Assembly (NCBI GenBank): GCA_038373885.1
Contig: JAWZYV010010258.1
Span: 62,001-126,000, forward strand
Source: Cheiracanthium punctorium
Lineage: Eukaryota > Arthropoda > Arachnida > Araneae > Cheiracanthiidae
Direction: 5' to 3'
Length of the DNA stretch: 64,000 nucleotides
Shown: piece by piece, positions 10,322-22,796 of the stretch
Numbering within the stretch: the first letter of the stretch is position 1
Layout: every line of letters starts with the position of its first letter
The notes under the pieces: model-generated
Seen by the model: the letters and a program-made list of their open reading frames with translations, nothing else
Told to the model about the DNA's origin: nothing
The model's database searches: none
Program-made: the position numbers and the translations under genes

Positions 10322-10828
10322 CAGGGGCGCACAAAGGATTTTCCTTTGGAGGGGGTCCAGCTCATAAAGGTGACAGGGAACAAGAGATAGTGCACAGCAT
10401 GTGGGCAGCCAAAGTTAAGGGCGTCGAAAAAAAATTTTTTTAATGCATAAGGTTTGTAAAAAAAAGGGGCATGTCTGTTTTAATTTGCACGTGAACGGCC
10501 GACAGTCAAGGTCAAGGATCAGTACTGACAACCACCTGAAAAAATGTGGAACATACATTTTTTATCGTGATACCTTTTATAAATTCTTCCGCGATTCAAT
10601 ATAATTGCATGTTTTTCAAATACATTTTTATTTATTTATCTTTAGCAGCTACGATAAATAAATAAAAACGCAACTGATAAACATGCAATTATATTTGGTA
10701 TAAAGTCATAACGTACCAAAATGTCTAAAGTTACTTGCTGATTTATTTTTTAAAAAAAAGTTAACTCTTTTGGGGGCGGGGGTGGGGGGATCCATACTTC
10801 CTGGACCCATCCCTTGCGTGCGCCACTG
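10322..10828. mobile_element. 507-bp non-autonomous hAT
   Basis: The termini are CAGGGGCGCAC and GTGCGCCACTG, with a perfect 8-bp duplication CTTCCCTG (10314-10321 and 10829-10836). The interior has the G-rich subterminal stretches typical of the window's hAT derivatives and no credible frame. It was inserted just to the right of piggyBac-like copy 2. Confidence 0.85.
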
Positions 10829-10836
10829 CTTCCCTG

Positions 10837-12512
10837 TGGATGGGTGGGGCAAAGTACCTAGTAGGGGATAATCAAAACAATGAAAGAGAGCAGACAAAAC
10901 AATTTTAAGATGAAAAATGAAAACAGAAGAAAGATGATGGCCTTCGTCATTTCGCAGAAAAAGTCTGCGTTCTCTTCGTGAATGCAGACTGGTGATTATG
11001 GGGTTGCGTCGTTGATAATTCAAACAGGACCGCCGCTAGTGGGTGGGCAGGTTGTTCACCGCGCAAAGGCGCCGAGGTAAAGGGGGCGCCGAGACGACTG
11101 AAGAAGAGTTTCGCGGAAAATTAACATTTTCCGTATAAAAAAACGAAAAAATAAATAGTTTTTGTTAAGTTTATATTGCAGACACCTAGGAAAGAGCTTT
11201 CTCCGCTAAAAGGCCCCCCGCTGCAATGCTTTGGCAAATTTGGGGCTTTATCGTTAGGTTTCATCTTGCCAAGTCTTTCATTATTGCTATCCACAAGGTC
11301 AGATTCAGTGGTATGTGATTCCATACTATGGTGATGATGTGGATGACCATTTTCCGTTTTCAGTTTCCTTCCCGTTCATGGGCGTCTGCCTGAGGTCCTG
11401 AGATGTTGCAGAGAGGAGTAGTGTTGCATTTGTTGGTGGGTGGGAGGGGCTCATCTTGGGCTTTCGCGCACTTTAGCATTAAAAGAATATAAAAAAGTTC
11501 AGCACACTGCTCACTATACCGACGGCTTAGGAGGGGGGGGGGGCATCCGGAAGTCCATGTACAAATCTGGAAATGGACATGGACCCAAAAAGGGTGCAAA
11601 GAGAGATACATTTTATATTTGTTTCTAATCGAAGTTGCCTGGTAGATAAATGAGTGCTCATATGGAAAGGTAGATCGTGCCCCTTCCATTAGGTGTTTCT
11701 AAAGCTATTTTTGTTGTTGTTTTTGTTGTTCTATACTGAAGTTTGTATTGTTTTAGTTCTAGGACAGTCTGTAGTGTTTTACAGCCTGATAAGAGCATTC
11801 CCCTCATAGAAACACTAGTATAGGCACTCTTGTATGGAGGGAGGTCTCAAAATTTGAAATGCTTTACCAGCCTAACAGAAAAAAAAAATATGAATTGGCA
11901 TTCAAATGTTAATTATTTTCTAAAATACATAAATACGATCTACTTTATTTGTATTATACACTAATTGAAATCCGAAGTATCGGATCCATGGGAGGGCGAT
12001 CTCTCTTCCCTTTCCCACATTTAAAAATTTGTGGAATTTAACCTACTTTTGAACCCAGTTTCATTTTGTCTGCTCTCATCACTGAAATCGTCTATTAGGT
12101 ATCGTCTTGCCGAAAACCCGGAAGAACGAGAATGACTGATTACAAATCCAGTCACTAAAAATCGGGGTTGAAACGGGGGCTGTCTGTAAAATATTAATGT
12201 GTCTCTTCAGGTCTATTCCGGGGGTCTGGAAGGAGTCTTGTTTACGTAAAAAGGACTTTCATGTTCGGCCACATAAACGGAGGAAGTGACCGCTACATGA
12301 CAGAGGTCAATGGGATCGTTTTTGTATATTCTTGGGTGTTTTGAGGGTGAGAAAACGTCATTAAGTTGTCCCTTCTCTTTGTACGATGGTGGGTGGCTGG
12401 AGGGTTTTTTTTTCCCCTGTTTTTCTATAGGGTAAAAGACACTCGACAACCGCGATCTATTTGTCTGCAATCAGAAAATACACAAATTAAACTTATATAA
12501 ATATAAAAGAAA
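10837..12512. other. No gene recognised
   Basis: Mixed low-complexity and G-rich blocks, including a hAT-like left end CAGGACCGCCGCTAG near 11026 without a partner. Short frames overlap on both strands and show no family motif. I cannot support a gene. Confidence 0.35.
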
Positions 12513-12836
12513 ACATGTTACAAAATCTCTGAAACGCTTTGCTTTTTAAGGTAATTTTTATTTTATTCAAATTTATTCTTTGCAACTTTGATGAATTTAT
12601 AGTGCTCTGAATTAGAACATTGTCGCAAAGTGAATAGCAAGAAAGCAATGTATAAATTCATCAAAGTTGCAAAGAATAAATTTGAATAAAATAAAAATTA
12701 CCTTAAAAAGCAAAGCGATTCAAAGATTTTGTAACATGTTTGTAACATAAAGTTGAACATGCAACTTGAATTGCAGCATGACATTCAGTCATGCTGCAAT
12801 TAGAATTCATGCATGATGAATTTCTTGCTATTCACT
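12513..12836. repeat. Foldback repeat with nested hairpins
   Basis: Two arms of about 88 bp (12513-12602 and 12651-12739) are almost perfect inverted copies, reading from ACATGTTACAAA to TGATGAATTTATA. Around them, GTGAATAGCAAGAAA (12629-12643) is mirrored at 12821-12836. A separate perfect stem, AATTGCAGCATGAC, is mirrored around ATTCA (about 12767-12802). It is non-coding, a foldback or MITE-like unit without a clear target duplication. Confidence 0.75.
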
Positions 12837-12949
12837 TATCATATCCAATAAATTAACAAATTGATTAAAATTAGACTTATTACAAGCTGTTAATAAAAAA
12901 GTTCATATACAATTAACAGATTTACTTGTTTCTTAAAGAGAATTTTATA

Positions 12950-13406
12950 TTGGGTTGGCAAAAAAGTAATTGCGTTTTTCTGTATATCAAATATTTTGTC
13001 TGGCCGAAACTACTGATGTTAATAATACAAAATTTGGTATGCACTTGAGTTCTTTAATATCGATGCTAGGTTAGAGAATATTTTCTTAAATTCATAACCT
13101 TATGCTTGCAAAAAGCTCTTTTGAAATATAACGCGTGATGTCGAAGATAAAAGGGACAAACTTTTTTTGTTGTAAAATACGGTATTTATAAATACATGCA
13201 ATTCAATTTTAGGACATTTTTTATATAGTGCTCCAGCCATATTTTATAAACAAAGAAACAAACAAACAAAAAATTATTAGTAAAATTCTTACTTTAAAAT
13301 GTAACAAATATGAATCTATATTTTTTTTTATTTGAAATTAAAAACTCTTTAAAAATGTATTTCTTTAAATTTCATGTAAGAAAACATTACTTTCTCGCCA
13401 ATCCAA
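12950..13406. mobile_element. mariner deletion derivative (mellifera-like ends)
   Basis: The termini are TTGGGTTGGCAAAAAAGTAA on the left and the complement of TTACTTTCTCGCCAATCCAA on the right. They are flanked by TA (12948-12949 and 13407-13408), the mariner target. The termini resemble those of mellifera-subfamily mariners. At 457 bp it is about a third of a full element and no transposase frame remains. Confidence 0.75.
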
Positions 13407-13408
13407 TA

Positions 13409-14039
13409 GTGAGTTTGTTCTAGAGAAGCGGCTTTTTAAGACTTGTTAAGTGAAAATCTTATTAAAATGTTTAAAAGAAAATTTTTAATTGGCAAGTAGC
13501 TGGAAAAATAGTTCAGAAGGACCCAAAAAGTGGAAAAGTTAGAAAGTTTCAAAGAGTAAAAAAAGGAGTGATTGCTTTCATTTTGTCAAACAAAATCAAA
13601 TTTCGCTGTCGGAGCACAACCTGGCCACGACTTCGATAAAAAAAATTAGGTTCTGCAATATAATTTTATATATTTTTTCTGAAAAATTAATCATCTAATT
13701 TATGCTGTGTCGGGTCATTACTGTATGGTCAATCTAGGAAACTGGTAAAGATTACAAACATTTTGAGGTGAATTTGAAACTTTTATACCCCCTTTAACTC
13801 GCTAACCAATCAATGTAAAAACTGAAGAGACCCCCCCCCCCTTTTTTTTGAATTTTTTTTTTCCCATCAATTAATTTCAAGTTTCCTGTTAAGATAGTCT
13901 TGCTAGAGAGTGATAAAATATTCGACGAAACACGAAAATAGGAAGTTACTGAAATTGTCAGTGTTATAAAGTACTGGGCACTAATAACATATATTATAAT
14001 ACTATTATTAAAAACATGTTGTTGTGTGTGATTATGGCA
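13409..14039. other. No gene recognised
   Basis: AT-rich sequence with a C9/T8 run near 13831-13850. Nothing else could be supported. Confidence 0.4.
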
Positions 14040-14247
14040 ACAATACTTTAGGGCGATCTGCCAAGTAGAGGGTGCCTTCGTAGGAGGACTTTCTAAGGGG
14101 TTCTAAAGCGTATTCACGTTACATCTGGAGAAAACCTACCAAAACTCCAAACCGTTAGATCGACACCATTAGTGATGGGACCCGAACCCGGGACCTTCAC
14201 ACTTCTCCATTGTCAGTGCCATAACCACTGTGCCATGGTGAGGCTAT
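14040..14247 (-). repeat. tRNA-derived SINE (family 2)
   Basis: Read on the minus strand, it starts with an A-box-like TGGCACAGTGGTTATGGCA and a B box GGGTTCGGGTCCC. The body has CGATCTAACGG and GTAACGTGAATACGC, shared with the copies at 44266-44460 and 45310-45445. No clear tail was seen. Confidence 0.7.
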
Positions 14248-14284
14248 TAAAAAACATGATTGAATGAATTCAACTATTCACACA

Positions 14285-15918
14285 CAGTGGCGTACCCAGG
14301 AATTGATTTTGGGGGGTGCATATCGTCATTACCATGAAGGAAGTAATGTACCACTTGGTGAATTTTAAAGAATATGCTATTATGGGCCCCATATAGGGGT
14401 TCGTATAGGGGTTTGACTCCCATCCACCCATCGCATCCACCGGTATAATAAACAATTTTATAGCATACTGAAATCTTTCAAATTAATCAAGTTTTCAAGT
14501 GTTAGAAAACTTAAGATGAGCACCTCAAAATAAATACATTGGCGGCCCAAATTACCACCCATGTACACGTTTTTTGTTTCTCCCTTTCAAACCTGTTCAT
14601 GAATTAATACAATTTTTATCAAGTTATTAAAAGTTACAAAATTGGAGATCATAGGAAAAAGTAGTAAAGATACCATAAGAACGAAAATTCATATTTACCA
14701 GAACCGACGGACTCCAACATCAGTGAAAATTCAATAAAAGATTTAATGATTGAGAAAACAGCCATAATTTAAAGAATAGTAAAAAAATGGGGTTATAATA
14801 AAATGAAAAATTCCATACTTACTATTTTCTACAAGGTTATATTTATTGTACCTGTTTTTGCAAAATATTTAAGGCTTCCTCACTTACAAATATATTCTTT
14901 ATATATGCATAACAGAGACCATTTAAACGCATTTCAAATGTATTGTTTCTTAAGTAGTTTTTTAAATATTTCATGGTTGAAAACGACCCTTCAGTGATAC
15001 ATGTTGTCACAGGCAAACTGACTAACCTTTTTAAAAGTTTATGGATATTCGGGAAAATATCAAGGTTGCATGCTTATAAAGTTTCTACAGCAGTTAATCT
15101 AACCTGTTGAACCAGTCATTTCTTTTTCAATTGCTGATATTCTATAATCATTAAATCTTAGCATTTGTAGTTTGTTTTCATCTCTAGGCATGAGGTTATT
15201 TCCAGTGAAACTAAAATATTTATTTATCTCAAAATTTCTTTGTGTTTTCTGAATTTTTATTTAAGATGTAAAACTACAGCATTCAAAAATTTATTACTGT
15301 TACTTGAAATTGTTATTTAATGTACGCTTTTTTGCTTCAAATTGATGTTTGGAATTTTTCTTTCACCAGATTTAAGAAAACTTAAAAGCGACTACTGATT
15401 CCTTTAACTCATTCTCGGAATAAAAAAAAAAAATAACAAGAAGAAAAAGATTGAAACGAATTTAAAGTTATGAAATTATGAACTTAGCAATTCGAGCAAA
15501 GGAAAATGGATTGAACGAGATTTCCTGACTTCTCTCCGTTTATGAATAGGAAATCAGAGATTATTACTAACTGCTCGGAATTGAGGGGGGGGGAGGGCAT
15601 CTTCCATAGAAATAATATAATATTACATAGATAGTCTATAGGGATGCACCCTCCCCTTATCTCTCCTCCTGCAAATTCTGACCATTGGCCTCGGCCTCAT
15701 GAACACAAAGGCACATTTTTAGAATCATCAGAGACTTTCTATTAATTTTTCAAGAATTCACTAAGTTGGAATCATGTTTCCCTTTCATGATGAAAAAAAT
15801 TTTTGGGGAAAAAATCGGGGTTCGGGATTCCCCCCCCCCCCACCTGAAATATTTCAATTTTGAGAAATCTTGGGGGGTGCATATGTCCCTTTGCACCCCC
15901 CCCCCTGGGTACGCCACT
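14285..15918. mobile_element. 1.6-kb non-autonomous hAT (GGCGTACCC type)
   Basis: The left end is CAGTGGCGTACCCAGG and the right end is CCTGGGTACGCCACT. Subterminal GGGGGGTGCATAT occurs at both ends. TTCACACA precedes the left end and TCACACA follows the right end, consistent with an 8-bp duplication damaged by a small deletion. The interior is AT-rich and has no recognisable transposase. Confidence 0.7.
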
Positions 15919-16614
15919 TCACACAAGTCCTTATTTTATCTTCAGGTACTCACATATGTATGTCTAATCATACGCAAAATATATACACGTAGATTTTTAG
16001 AAGACTTTTGAGAGTAACACTAGTTAGTAATAATTTAAATCTAATAATGAGAAATGGTTTAATTAATTGATAATTTTATGAAGTTTTCTTGACGATGTTA
16101 CTTTAAGAAAAATTGAAGTATTAGTTTTAGTTTCTGTGATACACTATCAAACTTTTTATTGCATAAAATGTTATGTTAAATTAAAGTGCATGAATTATTT
16201 TATTCTTAAGCTTAAATTAATATTCTTAAGCTGTATTTCTGTATTAATAGAGATAAAAAAAATACGGATTTTCTCTAATTTTTATATCATTTCTTGTGTA
16301 AAAGACTTGCTAGAGTCAGTACAGACTTAGGAAATTTTTGTTCGTGCTTTTTCTTGATCAAAACCCCTGCCTCGATTTGATTATAAAATGCATTTGAAAC
16401 ACTTTAGCACAGCTGTATAAAGATACGCAAAAAAGTAAAATAAAACCATTTTGAGCAAATTGGAGGGTGAGTAAGGGGACAGAATTGAAGGTAGAAATTG
16501 AAAAATGCTGGGTAGAAATTGAAAAATTTGAAATCCGGTGCAGCATTTAAAAGCTTATCGATAGGTTGAAAAAATACTTAATTCTAATATCGTGATTGAT
16601 TTATATAATGGCGT
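15919..16614. other. No gene recognised
   Basis: AT-rich flank with a short direct repeat, GGTAGAAATTGAAAAAT, near 16490-16530. Frames here are short and featureless. Confidence 0.4.
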
Positions 16615-17175
16615 AAACAGTCCGCGTTGATGCTATTAAATTCTAAACATTATGTTACATTAAAATTCGTCAAAAATTACCTAATTTTTATAATTTTTTC
16701 GTTTTTATTTTAAAAGAGGGCGAAATGACTGTTTTATCATTTGCCAAAATATCAAAAAGTTATGATGGATAGAATTCAAGATGTGACAGTTTTAAAATTA
16801 TTTTACGAAAATTTTTGTCAAATGCCCTTTTTAAATAAAAAATTCCTAAAAATCTGCAAATTATACTGCATATTCAGAAAAAAACTCTTTTTAAAAGAAA
16901 ATTTTCTTCTCTGTCCGATGATGTAAATGTCGTTTTGCTGCGAGCGTAATTACCACCGTTATTACTAATTAGGTGAGAAAAAATGCGAAAAATCGCATAA
17001 AACATAAAAAACAAACATTGTAGGTCGAATTTTGTAAAAAGCGCTTCGAGGTGCACAACTTCATGAATACCAAATTTGGTGTTTCTAGGTGTAGCCGTTT
17101 GTCCGTAACGCCGACGGCAGACAGACAGACAGACCACACACACACAGAGACATCTTCTTTTAAAATAAGTAGAGA
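16615..17175 (-). mobile_element. Helitron 5' fragment, copy C
   Basis: Read on the minus strand this is the first 560 bp of Helitron copy A. It starts with TCTCTACTTATTTTAAAAG at 17175, followed by (TG)-rich sequence, the block ACACCAAATTTGGT, and CTCGCAGCAAAACG. Homology stops near 16615, at a position matching about 4045 in copy A. The 3' hairpin and CTAG are absent, so it is truncated. Confidence 0.7.
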
Positions 17176-17454
17176 TTAGCATTAGGATGCTACTTCGATC
17201 AATCCCAGGTTTTTGTCTACGCGACTTTGTAGACATATTTGTAGACAAGTTTTGTAGACATGAACTGTGAAGATCTTTTGAAATGCGTTTGCCTGATAAT
17301 ATGGAGATGGGGGGGGGGGGAGATTAACATCTTGAAAGTCGCACAAGATTTGCCATTTTTGATAATGGGTCGCCAAGTTTGCTGCCAAAAAATAACTTCA
17401 AAACGAACCAAGCTTGGCAATTTCTTCCGAATTTGGCCTGAAACAAGGAAAGTA

Positions 17455-18045
17455 TAGTTAAACTATGCCTGGCGAAGATTGTAAAATAGTGTTAGTAGGC
17501 GATTTTAATAAGATTTCAATTCGAAACATGTGTTTTATGGAACAAGAAAGACAAACACGGCACACTCAAGAAATACATTGACATGCACGAGTTTCAACGC
17601 TTCCAAAAGAACTAGATGAAAACTGAAGTGAACAAATTAGCGATAAACGCACCAGTTAAGGAAATCAAAGACACTCAATTATTAAAACTACTTTAATTGG
17701 CAACCTCAATTAAATAAATAAGTAATGGAACGCTGTCCTTGCATGTAGTTCAAAATCGCCATTTTAATTCTAAATTACTGTTGACACATAAATACAAAAA
17801 ATCTTCGTGGTAACTGCATATGTTTAATCATTGCCACCTTGGCGAGAGTCGGGCGTCAAAGTAGTAATCAACCCAAGAAAGACAAACACGACACACTCAT
17901 GGATTATGGTGCACATTTTAAATATTATTTAAAACGGTGAAGTACAGCTGGGATATGCTTGGCGAAGATTGTAAAACAGTTTTAGTAGGCGAGTATAAGA
18001 TAAGTTTCGATTCCAAAGATGTATTTTATAGAACAAGTGAGAAAA
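17455..18045 (+). repeat. Two direct copies of a ~100-bp block
   Basis: The block around CTTGGCGAAGATTGTAAAAC, TTTTAGTAGGCGA and TTTTATAGAACAAG occurs at about 17465-17550 and again at about 17957-18040. AAGAAAGACAAACACG.CACACTCA also occurs twice. The sequence between is unique in the window. No gene is visible. Confidence 0.55.
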
Positions 18046-18065
18046 AAACCTAAAACCGGAGTTAA

Positions 18066-19085
18066 AATCTAATGTGGACAACACAAGACTTCCTTGCACG
18101 TCTATTAAATCAATAATATTTTCGGCGCACTTATACTAAACTTTACTTTCTTTGAAAGCGAAAAAATACTGCTGTAATACTAAGGCTTAGCGATTTCTAG
18201 CCAAATATTTCCGATATCGCCCAGCTCGGTTCAATTTGAAAAATTTGTTTCTGACATTTAATTTGACGATATTTCGCCAAAAGTCGACAAGCTTGAGATA
18301 GTTTGCGAGATTTTGAAGATAGCCAAAATAGTCATTCACCACATTCTTTCAATGAATTGAATGTATCCATTTAAAGTCATTTAGGTGATCCTGTAAATAA
18401 ATTACCCAGTCCATTGCAATCAAAAAAAGAGATCCACAGTTAGATGTTACAATAGTTCTAAATACAAAATTTGAACATTCTACTGGTAAAAGTTTTAGAG
18501 TTATGCGAAATACAAAATAATTTTTTTCTTCAAATTGGGCGATATTTCGGCAAAACTCTCTAAGGTCGATGGCAAATGGCGAGATTTTGGGCATGGACCA
18601 AACAATGACTTATTGCAGGCAGACGTAATATATTTAAGATGTCCGCAGACATGAATGTATTGAAATTCTTTTGGGTTGTCTTGTAAATAAACTCTACAGT
18701 AGATTGGAACATTAAATCGAGATGCACAACTAGATGTTGCAACAATCTCATATATGACATTTCAATATTCAACGACCAATAGTTTTTGAGATATGCGAGT
18801 TACATAGTCTCTGCTGTATCTGATGCTGTCTACGTGCATAGTCTGCAGCTGTATCTGATGGCTATGTACGTACGTGCATGCAGCAGACGGCATGGAAAAA
18901 CTGGTCAAAATATACTCGCGGTCGGATAACATGGGTTATACCATGCATTTATATGAACGTACATGCTAGCATACGATGAGATGCATCGCAAAAATTCTTG
19001 CAAGTAAAGTCCCCGGGTTTTTTCGAGGAAATCTGGCTCCCGAAATTTTTCGCGCGATCACATTACTTCCTTATACCCCATACTA
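18066..19085 (+). repeat. Repeat family P, copy 1 (ends ACTTCCTTATAC)
   Basis: This shares its start (GTGGACAACACAAGACTTCC, GCACGTCTATTAAAT), its middle (GGCGATATTTCG.CAAAA blocks; CAACTAGATGTT.CAACAATC) and its right end (GATCACATTACTTCCTTATA) with 40069-42046. The unit around TAAATAAACTCT.CAGT.GATTGGA occurs once here but is tandem in the other copy. No transposase or replication protein frame is seen, and the class is unknown. Confidence 0.6.
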
Positions 19086-19394
19086 CGAAGTAAAAAGTAA
19101 TTGAAATTTCAAAATTCTAAGCCTCAGGTGCACATTACCGAAGTCATGGGCTTTTATGTTCAAATTTCCAAAGCTCTGCGTGCTATAGATTTGTCTGGAG
19201 ATCGCAGACGAACATTCACTTTTATTATAATATATTTAGCACAAACCTGATGAAATTTCTATGCCATTTCATGTTTTTCAAATGAACACGATTTTGTTTT
19301 AAAGCAGAATGCGGGCAAAACTTGCCAAGAATAGCAACGTCAGAACGGTTTTTAATTACTAATTAGCGGAGACATGCAACCAGCGTTACCGTAT

Positions 19395-21165
19395 ATATCA
19401 GTCTCAAGTAATATCCAGTTTCAAATCTAAGCCTAATAAGTAAAATGTGAAATAAAAGCATTTACTAATTTGAACCCGAAATGAGACTGACATTAAAGTA
19501 AAACCTCACGGTAAACGACGTTCTTAGTAAAAATCCTATTCGACTCGGTTAATTTTCACTGGGTTGGCGTATCGATTTCCTTAACCCGGACACAATCAAG
19601 TCACTTAATTTGGCGAAAATTCTGAAGATAGATTACTTGAAATTCCTTAATAACTGCATTATTTCTGCACGGATAAATAAAATTTAATGCTGCATTCTAA
19701 TAAAACCTATACACATGTTTTAAAAAATGCTAGCATTTCCTTGAGCTCTCAGTAAATTGCGTCAAGTCTAAAACTGTGCTAACCGCTAGAACTCACTTTC
19801 TCAAAATCGGCATGTCAGTCATTTTATTTTTCGACAAACTAAAAAAATTTAAATATTTTAGTCTCGGAAATCTTCAATCCTTCTTATCTTATAAATAAAA
19901 ATGAAATTCTGTTTGTTTGTTTGTTTGTTTGTGGATTTGATTCGTATACAAATCCACAAAAATGGACCTATCGGCCTGAAATTTAGCACAGATATGTAAA
20001 ATAATATAGAATAAATCATAGTCCACTTTAAAACTTTGAAAGTCCACCCGTTCCCGGAATATAAGAGATTTTTTATGCTCTTCACGCAAAAATCTTTCCG
20101 TAATTGTAACCCCTGTAGTGAAAAAAGTGTGAAATAAGGATCGTGGTTGCCATGTGTGGCGATTTTGCCGAATAAAATGTCGTTCGTATACAAATCCACA
20201 AAAATGGACCTATCGGATTGAAATTTAGCACAGATATGTAAAATAATATAGAATAAATCGTAGTCCACTTTAGAACTTTGAAAGTCCACCCGTTACCGGA
20301 ATTTAAGAGATTTTTTATGCTCTTCACGCAAAAATCTTTCCGTAATTGTAACCCCTGTAGTGAAAAAAGTGTGAAATAAGGATCGTGGTTGCCATGTGTG
20401 GCGATTTTGCCGAATAAAATGTTTTAAATTCTCAAAGTAAAAATAAAAGAATAATAATGATTTTTTTTTTGTTAGTTTATATTCGTAAGGTTATTTTTTT
20501 CAAATTATAATATCGTGTGCATGGGAAATCAGAGCAGAAATGTAATGCTTTACACGCAAAACAATAAGAATTGAAGATTTCCGAGGCTAATGTGTAACTT
20601 TTTTTTAGTTTGGCGAAAAAATAAAATGACTGAAATATGGATTTTGAGTAAGTGAGTTCTAGCGGTTTGCACAGTATTCGGCTTGGCGCAATTTATTGAG
20701 AGCTTAAGGAAATAGATTTTTGAAAACAAGTGCAAAGGTTTTATTAGAATACAGCGTTAAATTTTAATGATGAAATGAAATTTTAATGTGAAGAAATAAT
20801 GCAGTTATTAAGGGATGTTATTAAGGGATAACTTCAGAATTCTCGCCAATTGAGAACATTGATTTAAGTTGGGGGAATTCCGCCAAATTTCAGAAAATTG
20901 AAATCTTCTCATTTAGTACATCGGAGTAACGATGAATAAAACACCTTATACTTGATAATTTAAAAAAAAAAATCGGCTGTATTAAGGAATTCCAATTTTC
21001 AAATAAATGCATGCTACTATTTGGCGGTCGAACCATTTCTCATATTGATTGTTGCTAAGTCAATGCTTCGAATGATTCCCTGAAAAAACTCTTGCAAAAT
21101 GGCGTATGTTGGCACTTTGGCGAGGCTTAGATTTGAAACTGGATTTTATTTGAGACTGGTATACA
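19395..21165. repeat. Large inverted repeat around a Helitron-like 5' end
   Basis: The arm 19395-19875 is inverted at about 20567-21165. Shared blocks include TTAGATTTGAAACTGGAT, GAGTTCTAGCGGTT (inverted as AACCGCTAGAACTC) and GAAGATTTCCGAG. The arms have diverged by substitutions and small indels. The 0.7 kb between them begins with a Helitron-like end at 19882. Confidence 0.7.
19941..20423 (+). repeat. Two 242-bp tandem copies
   Basis: Both units start at TTCGTATACAAATCCAC and run through CCACCCGTT.CCGGAAT to TTTGCCGAATAAAATGT. They differ by only a few substitutions, so the duplication is recent. Open frames on the minus strand here repeat with the unit and are not genes. Confidence 0.85.
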
Positions 21166-21299
21166 TAATAACACTGGTTATAGATAAAAATGAATGTTGG
21201 TATGTGTTTATGAGGTTGAAAAACTCCAGCACCGTTGAGCACCGTTGCACGATGAAATTTGGTTCACCTAAGTCTTTTATGATGGAGAAGGTTTTTATG

Positions 21300-22150
21300 C
21301 TATCCGTTTTCCTTAACTTGCCACTTGGTGCCGCAGCACAACGTTGAATTCTATTCCGTTTAGCCGTTTGCTATGCGAATATCGTCCAACCGATTTCGAT
21401 GAAATTTGGTACACGCGAATATTAGAACACGGAGAATATTTTTCAGTATCCATTTTGCTGTAACTTGCCGCTAAATGGCGCTGCAAAGCATCAAGTTCTA
21501 TACCGTTCGACCGATCGGCATAAAATTGTTTATACTTACACATTTGAGCACGAAGAATATATCTAACTGCGTTCCTTTTGATGTTACTCACCACTAGATG
21601 ACACTGCAATGCATTATTATTTTAACTTGCCACTAGATGACGCTGCAGCAGGCCAAATTCTTGACCATTCAAACGGTCGCTATGAAAATCAGTATACATA
21701 GCTACTTGAACAACGAGAATATTTTGGCGTTATCCATTTTGCTATAACTCGCCACTTGACGGCGCTGTAGCAAATCATTACTTTATTGAACCACTAGATG
21801 GCCCTGCAGTGTATCACTTCTTGACTGTGCAAATAATCGCTATGAAAATAGGTATACATAGATATTTGAACACGGGGAAGAGTTTGGCGCTATCCATTTT
21901 CTTATAACTTGCCACTAGATGTCGCGTCAACACATGAACTTCAGGACTGTCCAGCCGATAGTCATGAAAATTCGTATACATCGATATCTGAATGCGAAAA
22001 ATATTTTCGCCGTATCCGTTTTGCTAAAACTCGCCACTAGATTGCGCTACGCCGCATGGCCTTCTGCACCGTACAAACGATTGCCTTGCAATTCGGTATG
22101 CATGATTATTGGACACAATATAACGCGATATCCACTTTGCTATATCTGTT
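21300..22150 (+). repeat. Irregular tandem array, core CCACTAGATGGCGCTGCAG
   Basis: About eight diverged occurrences of the core lie near 21318, 21466, 21590, 21628, 21750, 21790, 21910 and 22032. They are embedded in longer units with AACTTGCC, CGCTATGAAAAT.GGTATACAT and GAATATTTTGGCG. Arrays of this style occur within non-autonomous Helitrons. It is non-coding. Confidence 0.65.
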
Positions 22151-22241
22151 TATTACAATGAATAGTAATCACCACAAATCGTAATATCAAAAAGTCCATT
22201 TATTCCCGTGCGAAGAACGGGTACTTCAGCTAGTTTTGCTT

Positions 22242-22452
22242 ATAAAACATTTCATTCCTGCTCCGATTTCCTATGCACTCGATATTATAATTAACCATAC
22301 AAATATAAACCAGCGAAACAAAAATCATTATTATTATTCTTTTATTTTTACTTTAACAATTTAAAACATTTTATTCGGCAAAATTACCACACAACCACGA
22401 TGCTTATTTCAAACTTTTTCACTACAGGGGTTACAATTACGGAGAGCAAAAA
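22242..22452 (-). repeat. Inverted copy of part of 20092-20553
   Basis: It mirrors the region with TTACGG...GTAACCCCTGTAGTGAAAAA, GGCAAAAT and TAATATCG, directly after the 3' end of Helitron-like copy D. Confidence 0.65.
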
Positions 22453-22796
22453 TTAACCTTTTGACACCCTTTTTCTTAAATTTAATTTAATTTAATTTTT
22501 TAAATCGATATCTCCTAAAATAGTTGGAAATTCGGGTTTGCGGAAGACCTTCCTCAGAATTTTCCGAATCCGTGGACACCTTGGTGTTGGTCGAAACTCA
22601 TCTCCCCGCCGTTTTGGAGGAGGATAGGCAGGCCCATATAGATACATACATACACGAGTTTGTTTACCTCCGGATTTTATTATAACAGATTAAAAAGCAA
22701 TTACAATTTAAAATTGAGACCGAGATGCACATTATGGAGTTCTTGAGCGTATATGATTAAATTTTTGCGACAGTTGCTCTTCAGATTTACGGACAT
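22453..22796. other. No gene; sequence shared with the 42.4 and 59.6 kb repeats
   Basis: It includes ATATCTCCTAAAATAGTTGG and TTTTCCGAATCCGTGGACACCTT, close to blocks at about 42370-42450 and 59580-59670. It is probably an old relative of the same repeat. Confidence 0.45.

Larger units (their letters stand above)
19882..22233 (+). mobile_element. Helitron-like composite, copy D
   Basis: The 5' end reads TCTTATCTTATAAATAAAAA, followed by ATGAAATTCTG(TTTG)n, a common Helitron 5' layout in arthropods. The 3' end has the hairpin CCCGTGCGAAGAACGGG, then TACTTCAG and CTAG (22230-22233) followed by T. Inside are two 242-bp direct copies (19941-20182 and 20183-20423), one arm of a large inverted repeat, and an array with the core CACTAGATGGCGCTGCAG. 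No Rep/helicase is visible. Whether 5' and 3' ends belong to one insertion is uncertain, because the inverted repeat cuts across it. Confidence 0.5.

Noticed and set aside
19858..20327. Repeated minus-strand frames of 66-143 codons
   Set aside because: They repeat exactly with the 242-bp tandem units of a Helitron-like element, so they are non-coding repeats.
21300..22150. CRISPR-like array of CACTAGATGGCGCTGCAG repeats
   Set aside because: Repeat spacing is irregular, the units are long and diverged, and the genome is eukaryotic; this is Helitron-internal tandem repetition.
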